This document shows, in pieces, positions 1 through 8,567 of a stretch of DNA of 62,529 nt (its first letter is position 1; each line of letters starts with the position of its first letter). The position numbers and the translations under genes were made by a program. Location: positions 1 through 62,529 of the IMG/VR virus record IMGVR_UViG_3300008952_000043; one strand, written 5' to 3'. The DNA comes from a virus. The notes below the pieces were generated by a model that was given only the letters and a program-made list of their open reading frames with translations, was not told the DNA's origin and did not search any database.

Positions 1-1
1 C

Positions 2-2179
2 CCTGCGGCTTCTGGTACCACAGCGGGGTCTATTCGAATTCAGCCGGGGTCGTCATCTCATGCGGATTCCGGAAATGTGTACGTTTTTGGGGGCGAGTCT
101 GAAGTTGATGGCAGTAACGGGGGGTTTGTTGATTTAGTCGGTGGTGCTGTGGGCAAAACGGCTGCTGATTTTACTCACGCCGGTGGGTACGTCCACGCAA
201 TTGGTGGGCAGAACCACTCCGGAACCACCCCAAGCCCCAACGATTGGGAGAGGCGTGGCCGAGGCGGAAACGCCGATATGCATGGTGGAGACGGTAACGA
301 TGGTGGCGCTGTCTACATTGGTGGGGGAAATTCATACGACTTCACTGGCTCTATGCATGGGCACGGATTCGGCGGCTCCGTCGACATCACAGGCGGTATA
401 GCGGGCCTCGATACGACTGGGACTAAGGCATCTTTAGAGGCGGGAATTACAGACATCGCTGTTCGTGGTGGAGACATCACGCTTGCGGGCGGCAGTACTT
501 ACCAAGCTCCCAACGGCGACCCTGGAGATCCGACTTGGACCGTTCAAGGGCCTAGTGGTGGTGACGTTACCATTTCTGGTGGTAGCGCAGGCGTTGGAAC
601 AGGCGGAGGAATGGCTGGCGGCACTGTCCGTGAACACACGCTGGGGGCGTTTGTTGACGAGTCGCATATCTTATACAAGAACGCGGGAAATCATCAGTTC
701 CACGGGAGGGGTGGAAGCGTATTCATCACAGGAGGTGCTGGTGATCATACAGGCGGCTCGGGCTCAATCATCATCCAGACGCTTCACTCTAATGAGGGCT
801 GGGATGCTGCATCAGGCGCTCCTGATTATGACGGCGGGTTAGGCCATGATCCTCTTGCTGGGCATGGCCCCGTAGGGGACATCTTAATTAGAGGTGCGGA
901 CTCTATTGCACGAGTAAACTCAGGGGTTGTCGGCGGTAATGTAACCATCCAATCTGGTGTAGCTGGTGTAGGGACAGCAGCAGACCCCAGTCATGTCACT
1001 ATCATCCCTGGTGAGCCTGATTGGCCCCGGCATATGGTCGATACTAGCGACCCTCCTGACGGGAATCCTGACACGGAGGTGGTACAGACTGGTCCCGACG
1101 CCCAAGAGTGGGACCTCCCCGCTGGGGCGATGGTTTCTATCCCGTGGCCAGTTGACTTAGCCCCAGGAGGCGGTGGACCTCCCGAGCTAATTGGCCCAGC
1201 CCCAGGAACGGTATCTATAGACCCGGATAAGCGCGGTGTCCTGATGGTAGGGGCCATGTCGTTCGACAAGTCCGCTCACCTTTGTCTAGCTGCGACTATG
1301 CCGCAAATGGTGGTGGAGGGTGACCTCAAAGTCACCGGGATCGTAGACCCAACGGGCCTACAACTTACGAAGACTGCAGATAATCCAGGTAAGGCCGCTA
1401 TTATTGCCAACGGGGGAGACCCGGCAGACTGGACAGACCTACTGAATACGGTCGTCTGGCTTCGAGACCCTGACGGGGCTTTGATGCTTGGTGACGACCT
1501 GCTCACCGCGTCAGGCTCGACGGTGGATAATCCAGACGACGCAGTTGATTACGAGGTTCCGTACTTAGCGTCGGATGGGTCGCTTCAAGCCCCAAAAATT
1601 GCTGATCCTAAGATCAAATTCTTGTCCGACCCCAATGGTACGCTTACCGGGGTAATCACTAGTGGCTCCTCCTCGGTGTCACTTACGATGCATTTCTTTG
1701 ATTCCGCGAACAACCAGAAGGTAGACCGTTTTGACAATGACGGGAATCTACTTGGGGTCGATTTCATTCGTGATATTGGGGCGTCAGAGAACATTGTTAA
1801 GGCAGACCTAGTTTCTGTCATTAATGACGACGCTGTACGTGGAGGAGACTTTGATCCCTTCACAGATGAGTGGGGGAATTTCCCAGCTTCGGGGGCGAGA
1901 CTTGTGCTTGTTCTTCCGCCAGTAGCAGACAGCTTTGATACGGTTACGAACACCGGCCGAAAGATCGTGATCAAGGATTCCCAAGGATTTTCCAATAAGG
2001 ATGGGGTCTATCCGATGGTTGTGGTGAGAGCGTCCGTAGGAGATGATGGGACCGGAGAGTACATTGATGATATTGGATCTGTACAGACCAGCGGTGATAT
2101 TCCTGATGCAGCGTTATTGCCTGACCCTTGGTCGTCTTTGACGTTGGTTTGTGATGGGGAACGATGGCTTATTATCTAA
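2..2179 (+). CDS. Gly-rich repeat tail-fibre/adhesin, 5'-truncated
   Basis: The frame is open to the left window edge, so the true start lies outside; 725 residues are visible. The N-terminal ~320 residues carry about ten Gly-Gly-flanked short beta-strand repeats of the type GG-[SDN]-V-x-I-x-GG (e.g. GGSVDITGG, GGDVTISGG, GGSVFITGG), roughly every 25-35 residues, which suggests a beta-solenoid or Gly-rich sandwich shaft. The remaining ~400 residues are non-repetitive and end in a short motif (LVCDGERWLII) like the C-terminal tips of phage fibre proteins. It is followed by two more fibre-like genes, so a role as a virion surface protein that contacts the host is inferred. No enzymatic motif is visible. 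Family assignment by eye only. Confidence 0.7.
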   Translation, partial: PAASGTTAGSIRIQPGSSSHADSGNVYVFGGESEVDGSNGGFVDLVGGAVGKTAADFTHAGGYVHAIGGQNHSGTTPSPNDWERRGRGGNADMHGGDGNDGGAVYIGGGNSYDFTGSMHGHGFGGSVDITGGIAGLDTTGTKASLEAGITDIAVRGGDITLAGGSTYQAPNGDPGDPTWTVQGPSGGDVTISGGSAGVGTGGGMAGGTVREHTLGAFVDESHILYKNAGNHQFHGRGGSVFITGGAGDHTGGSGSIIIQTLHSNEGWDAASGAPDYDGGLGHDPLAGHGPVGDILIRGADSIARVNSGVVGGNVTIQSGVAGVGTAADPSHVTIIPGEPDWPRHMVDTSDPPDGNPDTEVVQTGPDAQEWDLPAGAMVSIPWPVDLAPGGGGPPELIGPAPGTVSIDPDKRGVLMVGAMSFDKSAHLCLAATMPQMVVEGDLKVTGIVDPTGLQLTKTADNPGKAAIIANGGDPADWTDLLNTVVWLRDPDGALMLGDDLLTASGSTVDNPDDAVDYEVPYLASDGSLQAPKIADPKIKFLSDPNGTLTGVITSGSSSVSLTMHFFDSANNQKVDRFDNDGNLLGVDFIRDIGASENIVKADLVSVINDDAVRGGDFDPFTDEWGNFPASGARLVLVLPPVADSFDTVTNTGRKIVIKDSQGFSNKDGVYPMVVVRASVGDDGTGEYIDDIGSVQTSGDIPDAALLPDPWSSLTLVCDGERWLII

Positions 2180-2218
2180 TAATATTTGTACTCTATTGTT
2201 TATTGGGAGACACCAAGA

Positions 2219-4711
2219 ATGACACTCAGACAGAGAGCGCTGACAGTCGGGAACCGACGAGTTGCCTCTCTTGAGGCGTTAAAAAAGCTCCCGACAAAAG
2301 GAATCGCAGACGTAACCGATGGGCAATTTGTCATTGTTTCCACTGTTGAGTATTCAGCAATGGTTGGGGCGACGAACTACGTCTCACTTCCTGAACAAAG
2401 CACGGTATGGTCTGGGCCTAGTTCTGGGTACGCCTCTTTAGACGGGGGCTCCCAAGATTTAGCGGCCTCTTGGACAAAGGATGAGGTCTCCCTTGTTGGT
2501 GGTGCTGGAAACGTAATTTCGGTGTGGTTCAAGTTAGACGAGTTGGTTGACTCTACGCTGTTGCATATACCCACCCTTGAATCGGCGGGAACGGGTAACA
2601 CAAGTAATCCATACGGTATTCGCGGGCTGTCTCTAAATGTTGGGAACCCTGTAGACCTGAACCCTAATTATGACATGCCGGGTAACCCAACGAACGTATT
2701 CAACCTATATGTTTCTGCGAGTCTTTCGGTTGTCGCGAACAACCAAACGTCAGCCATCCAGTTTTCCAGGCAGACCGGATATGAATTATTATCGGATAAA
2801 TGGTACAACGTTGTACTAAAGATGGACAACGCAGCTAAGACGTTGACCATATTTATTAATGGTAATGAGGTGTATTCGAATAACTTAGCGTACGACGCAG
2901 AGTTATCGGCAGTGTATGAGCTTTTGGGAATTCCGCAGGTAGATATTGAGCAGATTAAATTCAACGGCGAGAACTTAATAAATACGCATAATCTATATCT
3001 GGGCTCTCATACAGACGAGGAGGGTACCAAGGGTGGGTTTTTTCCTGGCTCCATTGATGAGTTTTTCTATTTTAATAGAAACGTAAGCGCCGATGAGGTC
3101 TCTACGTCTTTTTGGGCGAATGGCTCACCTACCATCGGCATGGTGGATTTATCACAGTGTGCACATTATTGGTCCATTGGCGACACACTCCCTATACCAA
3201 CAGAGACGAACAAGGTCAGATTTGAGGGGTTAACCTCTTCATCGGTATTTCTAGAAACGCAAGAAGAGACCAAGGTTTACAGGGAAGAGACGTTTGAGAC
3301 ACAAATTGTTGTACGCACTTTGGGAGAAACACCGGCTGATGGTTTTGCGGAGACCAAGTCTTACGTCCCGTTGTCAGCCAGCTTTAAGGGAACAGAGTTT
3401 TCGTTGGGGTCTGATGGCGGGTTCGGCGTATTAGTCTCTAATAGTTCCTCATCTGATTGGGATAACTTTACGGATTGGACCAAGGGGACGATAGCTATCC
3501 CCTTTTATGTGGATGCTTCTACTCTTGTGGGTAATCAGCCCACAGGAAAGTCGTGTTTGTTTAGTTTTGGGTATGAGGCGACTACCTCTAGCGACGAAAA
3601 CGGGATCAGGGTGTACCTTTCTGGTACTTCGGCTGGTGGGTTGTCTCTCCATGTTGAGTTGGTTGATACAGGGGGAACCGTTTGGTCGTTAAGCGCACTG
3701 AATAAAATTGAGAATCTAGCGTGGAACTTCTGTGTTCTAAGCTTCGATTTTACTAGGGACGATATTCCTGAAGCGGTGTCTTTGTACCTGAATAAAGAGG
3801 TGGCGGATGTCCGATACTCCGCTTCTACAGATACGTCCGTGCGAATCACCACGTCAGCACCCACGTTTAAGCGTATTTGTTTGGGCGCGATACCTACCGA
3901 GGATAATGGGTCAATTACCTATAAGAGCCCCTTCTACGGGAAGCTTGATCAGGTTATTCTTTCTGCGCACGGTGACCCAAGTGAGCACGGAACGAACATT
4001 TTGTTTTCTGAATCTGATACAGCGTTTGAGCCGGGAAATCTTCTTAGCCACTGGAAGTTCACCGGCCAGGATTCTCTGGGTATCAACGGGGTATATGGGC
4101 CGGAAAATCGTGTAGAGAACAGTGTGTACCCAGGCACGCCGAACACCATCGAAGGCCCAGACTCTTTTGGTTTAGATCTGTTTGGTTTGGGCGTAGATAC
4201 CGTTGATACGACAACATTGGTGGTCTCTGAGGGACACAGTGGGACTACTCTCCCTGTTCCGAGGGCGGTTCCCGACAACTGGGGAACTTATTATTTCGAC
4301 AAAGACCGAAAAGATTTTTCAGAGGAGTATTCCAATGAACCCGACTATGGCTTTATAGTAGTAAGACCAGACGACAGAGATTCCGAGCAATCGGGGCGCT
4401 GGGTCTCGGTTATATCCTACTCCGTATGGACTGCATATCTATTTGGGTCTTCACAAGCTGACCTCCGAATTGAGGAGGGTCATTTAGCTAATGTAGAAGA
4501 GGGCGACTTAGCGGTTTTTAATCGCGACGGTAATATCGTTCCTATCGAACCAGTAGAGCAGTGGGTCAGTCCAACCTTTTTCGCAAATGCGGTACCTCTC
4601 CCGAATAGTTCGGGGTTAAAAGGTCAACGGTGTTATGACGGCACATATATGTATGAGTGCGTAGCTCCTAATACGTGGGTGCGTTATCCAATCACGAACG
4701 GTTGGGAATAA
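2219..4711 (+). CDS. LamG-like (concanavalin-type) tail-fibre protein
   Basis: 830 residues. The ATG is chosen because GGGAGA lies 8 nt upstream; an in-frame TTG at 2186 would add 11 residues but has no comparable site. Two laminin-G/pentraxin-like beta-sandwich regions are visible: one ends in YLGSHTDEEGTKGGFFPGS followed by a strand IDEFFYF, and a second ends in KSPFYGKLDQVILS. Such domains usually bind carbohydrate or protein ligands. The C-terminus (CYDGTYMYECVAPNTWVRY) is a typical fibre tip segment. The upstream gene ends 39 nt before and the next may start 3 nt after, consistent with one fibre operon. Function as a receptor-binding or fibre component is inferred from domain type and context. 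Confidence 0.75.
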   Translation: MTLRQRALTVGNRRVASLEALKKLPTKGIADVTDGQFVIVSTVEYSAMVGATNYVSLPEQSTVWSGPSSGYASLDGGSQDLAASWTKDEVSLVGGAGNVISVWFKLDELVDSTLLHIPTLESAGTGNTSNPYGIRGLSLNVGNPVDLNPNYDMPGNPTNVFNLYVSASLSVVANNQTSAIQFSRQTGYELLSDKWYNVVLKMDNAAKTLTIFINGNEVYSNNLAYDAELSAVYELLGIPQVDIEQIKFNGENLINTHNLYLGSHTDEEGTKGGFFPGSIDEFFYFNRNVSADEVSTSFWANGSPTIGMVDLSQCAHYWSIGDTLPIPTETNKVRFEGLTSSSVFLETQEETKVYREETFETQIVVRTLGETPADGFAETKSYVPLSASFKGTEFSLGSDGGFGVLVSNSSSSDWDNFTDWTKGTIAIPFYVDASTLVGNQPTGKSCLFSFGYEATTSSDENGIRVYLSGTSAGGLSLHVELVDTGGTVWSLSALNKIENLAWNFCVLSFDFTRDDIPEAVSLYLNKEVADVRYSASTDTSVRITTSAPTFKRICLGAIPTEDNGSITYKSPFYGKLDQVILSAHGDPSEHGTNILFSESDTAFEPGNLLSHWKFTGQDSLGINGVYGPENRVENSVYPGTPNTIEGPDSFGLDLFGLGVDTVDTTTLVVSEGHSGTTLPVPRAVPDNWGTYYFDKDRKDFSEEYSNEPDYGFIVVRPDDRDSEQSGRWVSVISYSVWTAYLFGSSQADLRIEEGHLANVEEGDLAVFNRDGNIVPIEPVEQWVSPTFFANAVPLPNSSGLKGQRCYDGTYMYECVAPNTWVRYPITNGWE

Positions 4712-4805
4712 TATATGGCCCCAAAGCTAGACAGCGTAGAATTTTATTCGAGTAACGACCGAGCACTTTATACGAACGGGAGACCGTTTTTTGTTGCCCA
4801 AACCC

Positions 4806-4819
4806 CCCTAATATTAGGG
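4806..4819. promoter_or_regulatory. 14-bp perfect palindrome upstream of the 937-aa gene
   Basis: CCCTAATATTAGGG is a perfect dyad 78 nt before the ATG at 4898. It could be an operator or a small RNA hairpin. It lies inside the optional 61-codon N-terminal extension of the following gene, so it may simply be coding. Confidence 0.35.
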
Positions 4820-4897
4820 TTCGTTGAGATAGTAGGTCTTTCTCCTGCTGTCTTGTTTGTAAACGGCCTTGAATCAATAACACAGGAGATACAACTC

Positions 4898-7711
4898 ATG
4901 GCTTTTAATTTAGCGGACTATTCAGTCCAAATCAAAGACCAGCTAGACGACGCGGTTGGGGGCATTACAGTAGCCTCAATCGACGAAGTCAGCTTAGAAT
5001 CGGCAGACGTACACTGCTTGATCGATCCGAGTACCAAACTCGGAACGAAGAAGCTTGTTATTACCACGCAATCAGGCGTGTTTAGCAAGGATCATGCAGC
5101 GATCTGTATTCCCAATGACCTTCGTTCCTTTTTCCCTTCGGAAGCTGGCGCTCGGGATGGTGCCCCCGGTGGTGATGGCGTTCTTCCATACCAACCCGGT
5201 GGGAGCCCCACTCTCTCTTTGAGTGGTTTCGGGATGTACCACCTCAACAACGGCATCTTTTCTGCCGCTGGCTTGGGTATTCATCAGCCAGGGGTTTCTG
5301 GCCAAGCCCAGGGTTGGGTATCCGGGGCCTTGTCGGCCGGGAGCCTTGACTTTGCCGCTGGTGCTCAGATCCCGCTTATGGTCGATATTATGGACCACGC
5401 GACTGGTAACCTAAATACACTCATTGAGGTTTCTAGTGTGACCGTAGCTGGTAGGGATCAGGCTGATCGCCTCGCGGCATCTGCTGCGCTGAGCATCCCT
5501 GCTTCCGACGCGATGGCCAACTCACTGCTTCCAGAGGGCAAGAAGGACTACTCTGTCCGTCTTCGCGCTTGGGACGGTAATACTGCGTTAAGAACGGCTG
5601 TTTCGAAGAATGCGGGTGATCCCGGTGATGCACTCGCGTTTCAGATTGCTCTGGAGCCGATTGCTTCGGCTACTGCAACGATTGTTGACGCGACTGGTAG
5701 TGCTGTTGCCCTTGCGGCGGCTGATCTGACTGCGGGCGTAGGTGGAACTAGAGACCTCACGGTCACATGTGCTGCCGCTGGTTCCCGTGCGTGTCTGGGG
5801 ACTCAATTGGGTCACGGTGTTACCATCACTCACGATGTGTTCACTAGTAAGGCGTTCAACGTCAGTAACAAAGCAGTGGACCCTATTGATGCGACCGGTA
5901 AGATCCTGTCGTGTGAGTACAGCATCCCAGCCGATTCCCCTCAGGGAACTTGGAACGTTAAGGTCTTTGGTGACCAAAACGGTGCTGGTATTGGGGTAAC
6001 GGTTGGTCAGGTAACGCTGTCGGCGCAGGATATTGTCGTTAACGTCACTTCTCTCAACATCGCTTCGGTGGCCCCTGGTCCATTTGACGCTGCTGATAAC
6101 CAAGCCCAAGAATGGGGCGAGATGGCTTCGTGGGCACTCGAACTGGCTGCTGGGGCAAACCTTCCCGGCGCTGGAGAGGGAACCGCTCTTTGGGGTTATC
6201 TCAAGAAGGAGTCGGGTGGAGCTACGTTCACACTACCTCTGGAAAATGTTGCCATCATTGATGATGACTCCATGACCTTTGACGTAGACCTTCGTGCCGC
6301 TAACGATGCAAACCATCTGAATGGCGCGGACCTAGATCGTCTGAAGCACACCGGTGTCTTTACGTTGGTACTTGATGTGTATGAGCACGAAGACACTGAC
6401 GCTGCTGCGGAAGAACTGTGGGGCGAGCCTGATGAGGGCGCAACCGCACTGTCTTCGGGATCGTATGATTCGGTGTTCATCACTTGTGAGAAGCCTGCTC
6501 CTCTTAATATTGCTGATACCACCCTTATGAGTGGCGCTGCAGCAGAGTACGCTGGTGTTCGAACTGCTGAGGCCGACCGTTGGGTTCAGGCGGGAACTGA
6601 TTCCGCACTGGGTGCTTCTCATGATTTCGTCTACGTTGGTGTCAACATGGCGGAAGCCGCTTACGAGGCTGGTGTAGATAACGACCCTGTTGCTGAACTT
6701 ATCCAGGTCGGTTGTGAGATCACGAAGCAGGTCGACGATGGTGCAGGCGGATGGACCACGGAAGTGGTGTCCTGTACTGTGGCTGATGACTTGGTTGCAC
6801 CGCACGGTACGGGAGACAAGCTCTTCCTTATCAATTCGGTGTTTGCTAGTGATGGCTCAACCTACAAGGAAGTCGATGGTCGGGAGCAGCGGGGTCTGAA
6901 GACTCAACTGACCCTGTCCGTGCAAGCGGTACACGAAGTAGGCCAGTACGCGGCCAACGTCAGTACTGGTATTGAGTCTTCGCTTGACGGTGCCGGTGAA
7001 GAGGTAGAGGGTTCTCGATACGATGTTCGTATCATGACTCGTGCTTGCGACTCCGACCAGTTCGCTGACAATGAGGCTTTGTTCTTTTCGGGAGACCGCT
7101 CGTTCTACACCTTCCCGTCCGCTATCCAGGGCGCTGATTTGGTTGATGCTTTGCTTGAGGTCGACGAGAGCGCCGCTCTTGAAGAGATCATTCAAATCGT
7201 CAGTGCACGCGGCCTCTACCCGGCACACGGCAACGTGTTGCGGATTGCGGAACTCGCAAACACTGATATGCGTCTTTCTGGAGGAGCACCTTCCAAGATT
7301 GTCGGTGACGGCAGCGATCCCGTAAATGTTGCTGTTTCAGATCTCACCGGTGCTGTCAGCGCGGGCGTTGCGGATGTCGTTGATCTCTTTGCGCACGTTA
7401 GTGGTATCGAGATTGATTTCGTAGAAGCTGCGTCTTATGAGACTGAGGCTGGAAATCAGTTTGACGACGTTGTGAAGATGTGGATCCTTGATGTCGACAC
7501 GGAGGACTACACCGATGGTGAGCTTCTGACGGCTATCAACGGAATGGCAGAGTACACCGGCCTTACGTCAGAGCACATTCTCCATGAGGATGCTGGCGGT
7601 AGTGAACTCATCACCTTCCAAACCAACCCGCAGGGTCTTGAGGATATTCGTATCGTCATGTTCTGCGATGGTACGGGTGGTGCCAACAGCGGTGGTGACA
7701 ACATTGCGTAA
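4898..7711 (+). CDS. Probable abundant virion/fibre protein (unknown family)
   Basis: 937 residues starting MAFNLADYSV. ATG 4898 has AGGAG 9 nt upstream. The frame is open back to an ATG at 4715 (61 more residues, 3 nt after the previous stop) with a weaker site, so a longer form is possible. The protein is acidic, Ala/Gly/Asp/Val-rich and looks like a series of beta-rich domains; no catalytic motif or known family is recognised. Codon choice (CGT/CGC Arg, AAC, GGT, CTT/CTC) is visibly more restricted than in the preceding fibre gene, which uses many AGA, TTA, AAT and GGG codons. With the strong hairpin just downstream, this suggests high expression, as for a major structural or decoration protein. 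That role is inference. Confidence 0.7.
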   Translation: MAFNLADYSVQIKDQLDDAVGGITVASIDEVSLESADVHCLIDPSTKLGTKKLVITTQSGVFSKDHAAICIPNDLRSFFPSEAGARDGAPGGDGVLPYQPGGSPTLSLSGFGMYHLNNGIFSAAGLGIHQPGVSGQAQGWVSGALSAGSLDFAAGAQIPLMVDIMDHATGNLNTLIEVSSVTVAGRDQADRLAASAALSIPASDAMANSLLPEGKKDYSVRLRAWDGNTALRTAVSKNAGDPGDALAFQIALEPIASATATIVDATGSAVALAAADLTAGVGGTRDLTVTCAAAGSRACLGTQLGHGVTITHDVFTSKAFNVSNKAVDPIDATGKILSCEYSIPADSPQGTWNVKVFGDQNGAGIGVTVGQVTLSAQDIVVNVTSLNIASVAPGPFDAADNQAQEWGEMASWALELAAGANLPGAGEGTALWGYLKKESGGATFTLPLENVAIIDDDSMTFDVDLRAANDANHLNGADLDRLKHTGVFTLVLDVYEHEDTDAAAEELWGEPDEGATALSSGSYDSVFITCEKPAPLNIADTTLMSGAAAEYAGVRTAEADRWVQAGTDSALGASHDFVYVGVNMAEAAYEAGVDNDPVAELIQVGCEITKQVDDGAGGWTTEVVSCTVADDLVAPHGTGDKLFLINSVFASDGSTYKEVDGREQRGLKTQLTLSVQAVHEVGQYAANVSTGIESSLDGAGEEVEGSRYDVRIMTRACDSDQFADNEALFFSGDRSFYTFPSAIQGADLVDALLEVDESAALEEIIQIVSARGLYPAHGNVLRIAELANTDMRLSGGAPSKIVGDGSDPVNVAVSDLTGAVSAGVADVVDLFAHVSGIEIDFVEAASYETEAGNQFDDVVKMWILDVDTEDYTDGELLTAINGMAEYTGLTSEHILHEDAGGSELITFQTNPQGLEDIRIVMFCDGTGGANSGGDNIA

Positions 7712-7735
7712 GTGATGTAGCCATCTAATAAAACC

Positions 7736-7763
7736 GGGGAGGGGGGATTTTTCCCCCCTCCCC
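7736..7763. terminator. Strong G/C-block hairpin terminator
   Basis: An 11-bp perfect stem, GGGGAGGGGGG paired with CCCCCCTCCCC around a 6-nt A/T loop, lies 24 nt after the stop codon of the presumed abundant protein. There is no U-run directly after it on the plus strand; a short U-run (TTTTATTA) follows it on the minus strand. The 7712-7904 gap has no convincing gene. Confidence 0.7.
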
Positions 7764-7904
7764 AACCTTATTATCTTGTAATGAAAGACTGAGACCATTT
7801 TTATACTGCTGCTTTTCAACCCAGGTCTTGGGATATATGATAAAAGCTGTTAGAGAAATAGGTACTTCACGCGCAGTATCTAAGTTATTTACAAGGACGC
7901 AACT

Positions 7905-8561
7905 ATGCTGTTATCCGATAAACTCGACCCGACAATAAACGTAGCGATCGCTGTTATTAAGGATGGGAAACTAATTGAAGAGCGTTTTGGGCACAACGTC
8001 TTCACAAACACCGGGCGCAGTTGGTTGGCCAAGATCATTGGTTCCGATAATTACAGCCAAGACCCCCCGAGCCCACACAACACAGACAAGATCAAGTACA
8101 TCGGTTTCGGTTGTGGTGGAGCCCTACAAACAGACACCGACTTTGCGACAGGCCAGACTGAATTAGTTACAGTAACGGCTATCCAAGACCCAATCCCGAT
8201 TAGCGTTGATTTCGACCAGAGGCTATACCTGAAACAGGTAGACAATCAATCGAATGATAGTGTCTATTTTCCGGGTGATTTTCGTACTAGGTTTATCTGT
8301 GATATTGCTGAGGATGAGCTATCTTTTGCTGGGAACGTTACGAGGGTGTCTAATGTGGAAGTGGGAACGAGCGTTCCCATCACAGAGGCTGGCTTGTATT
8401 TGAGTTCCGCAAATCCGAGGTACACGCATGAAGCCAACCCGCCTCTCCCAGAAGAGGCAGATCCTGCAGCGTCTAATTACCTAGTCGCGTACAATATCTT
8501 TGATCCTATTCACGTGACGCCAAATGTTATTCTTCGCGTAGAGTGGGAAATTCGTTTCTAG
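7905..8561 (+). CDS. Tail/baseplate-associated structural protein (putative)
   Basis: 218 residues; ATG with AAGGA 7 nt upstream. The N-terminus has a segment FTNTGRSWLAKIIG followed by YIGFGCGG, and the C-terminal half has SVPITEAGLYLSS and, at the end, ILRVEWEIRF. This order (N-terminal 'TN.G..WLA', Gly-rich strand, 'ITEAGL', final aromatic strand) recurs in small tail proteins of other phages as far as I recognise it. It lies immediately before the giant beta-helix protein, whose ATG follows 7 nt after its stop, so it may attach or chaperone that fibre. No enzymatic motifs. Role inferred from context. Confidence 0.6.
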   Translation: MLLSDKLDPTINVAIAVIKDGKLIEERFGHNVFTNTGRSWLAKIIGSDNYSQDPPSPHNTDKIKYIGFGCGGALQTDTDFATGQTELVTVTAIQDPIPISVDFDQRLYLKQVDNQSNDSVYFPGDFRTRFICDIAEDELSFAGNVTRVSNVEVGTSVPITEAGLYLSSANPRYTHEANPPLPEEADPAASNYLVAYNIFDPIHVTPNVILRVEWEIRF

Positions 8562-8567
8562 GAGCAT

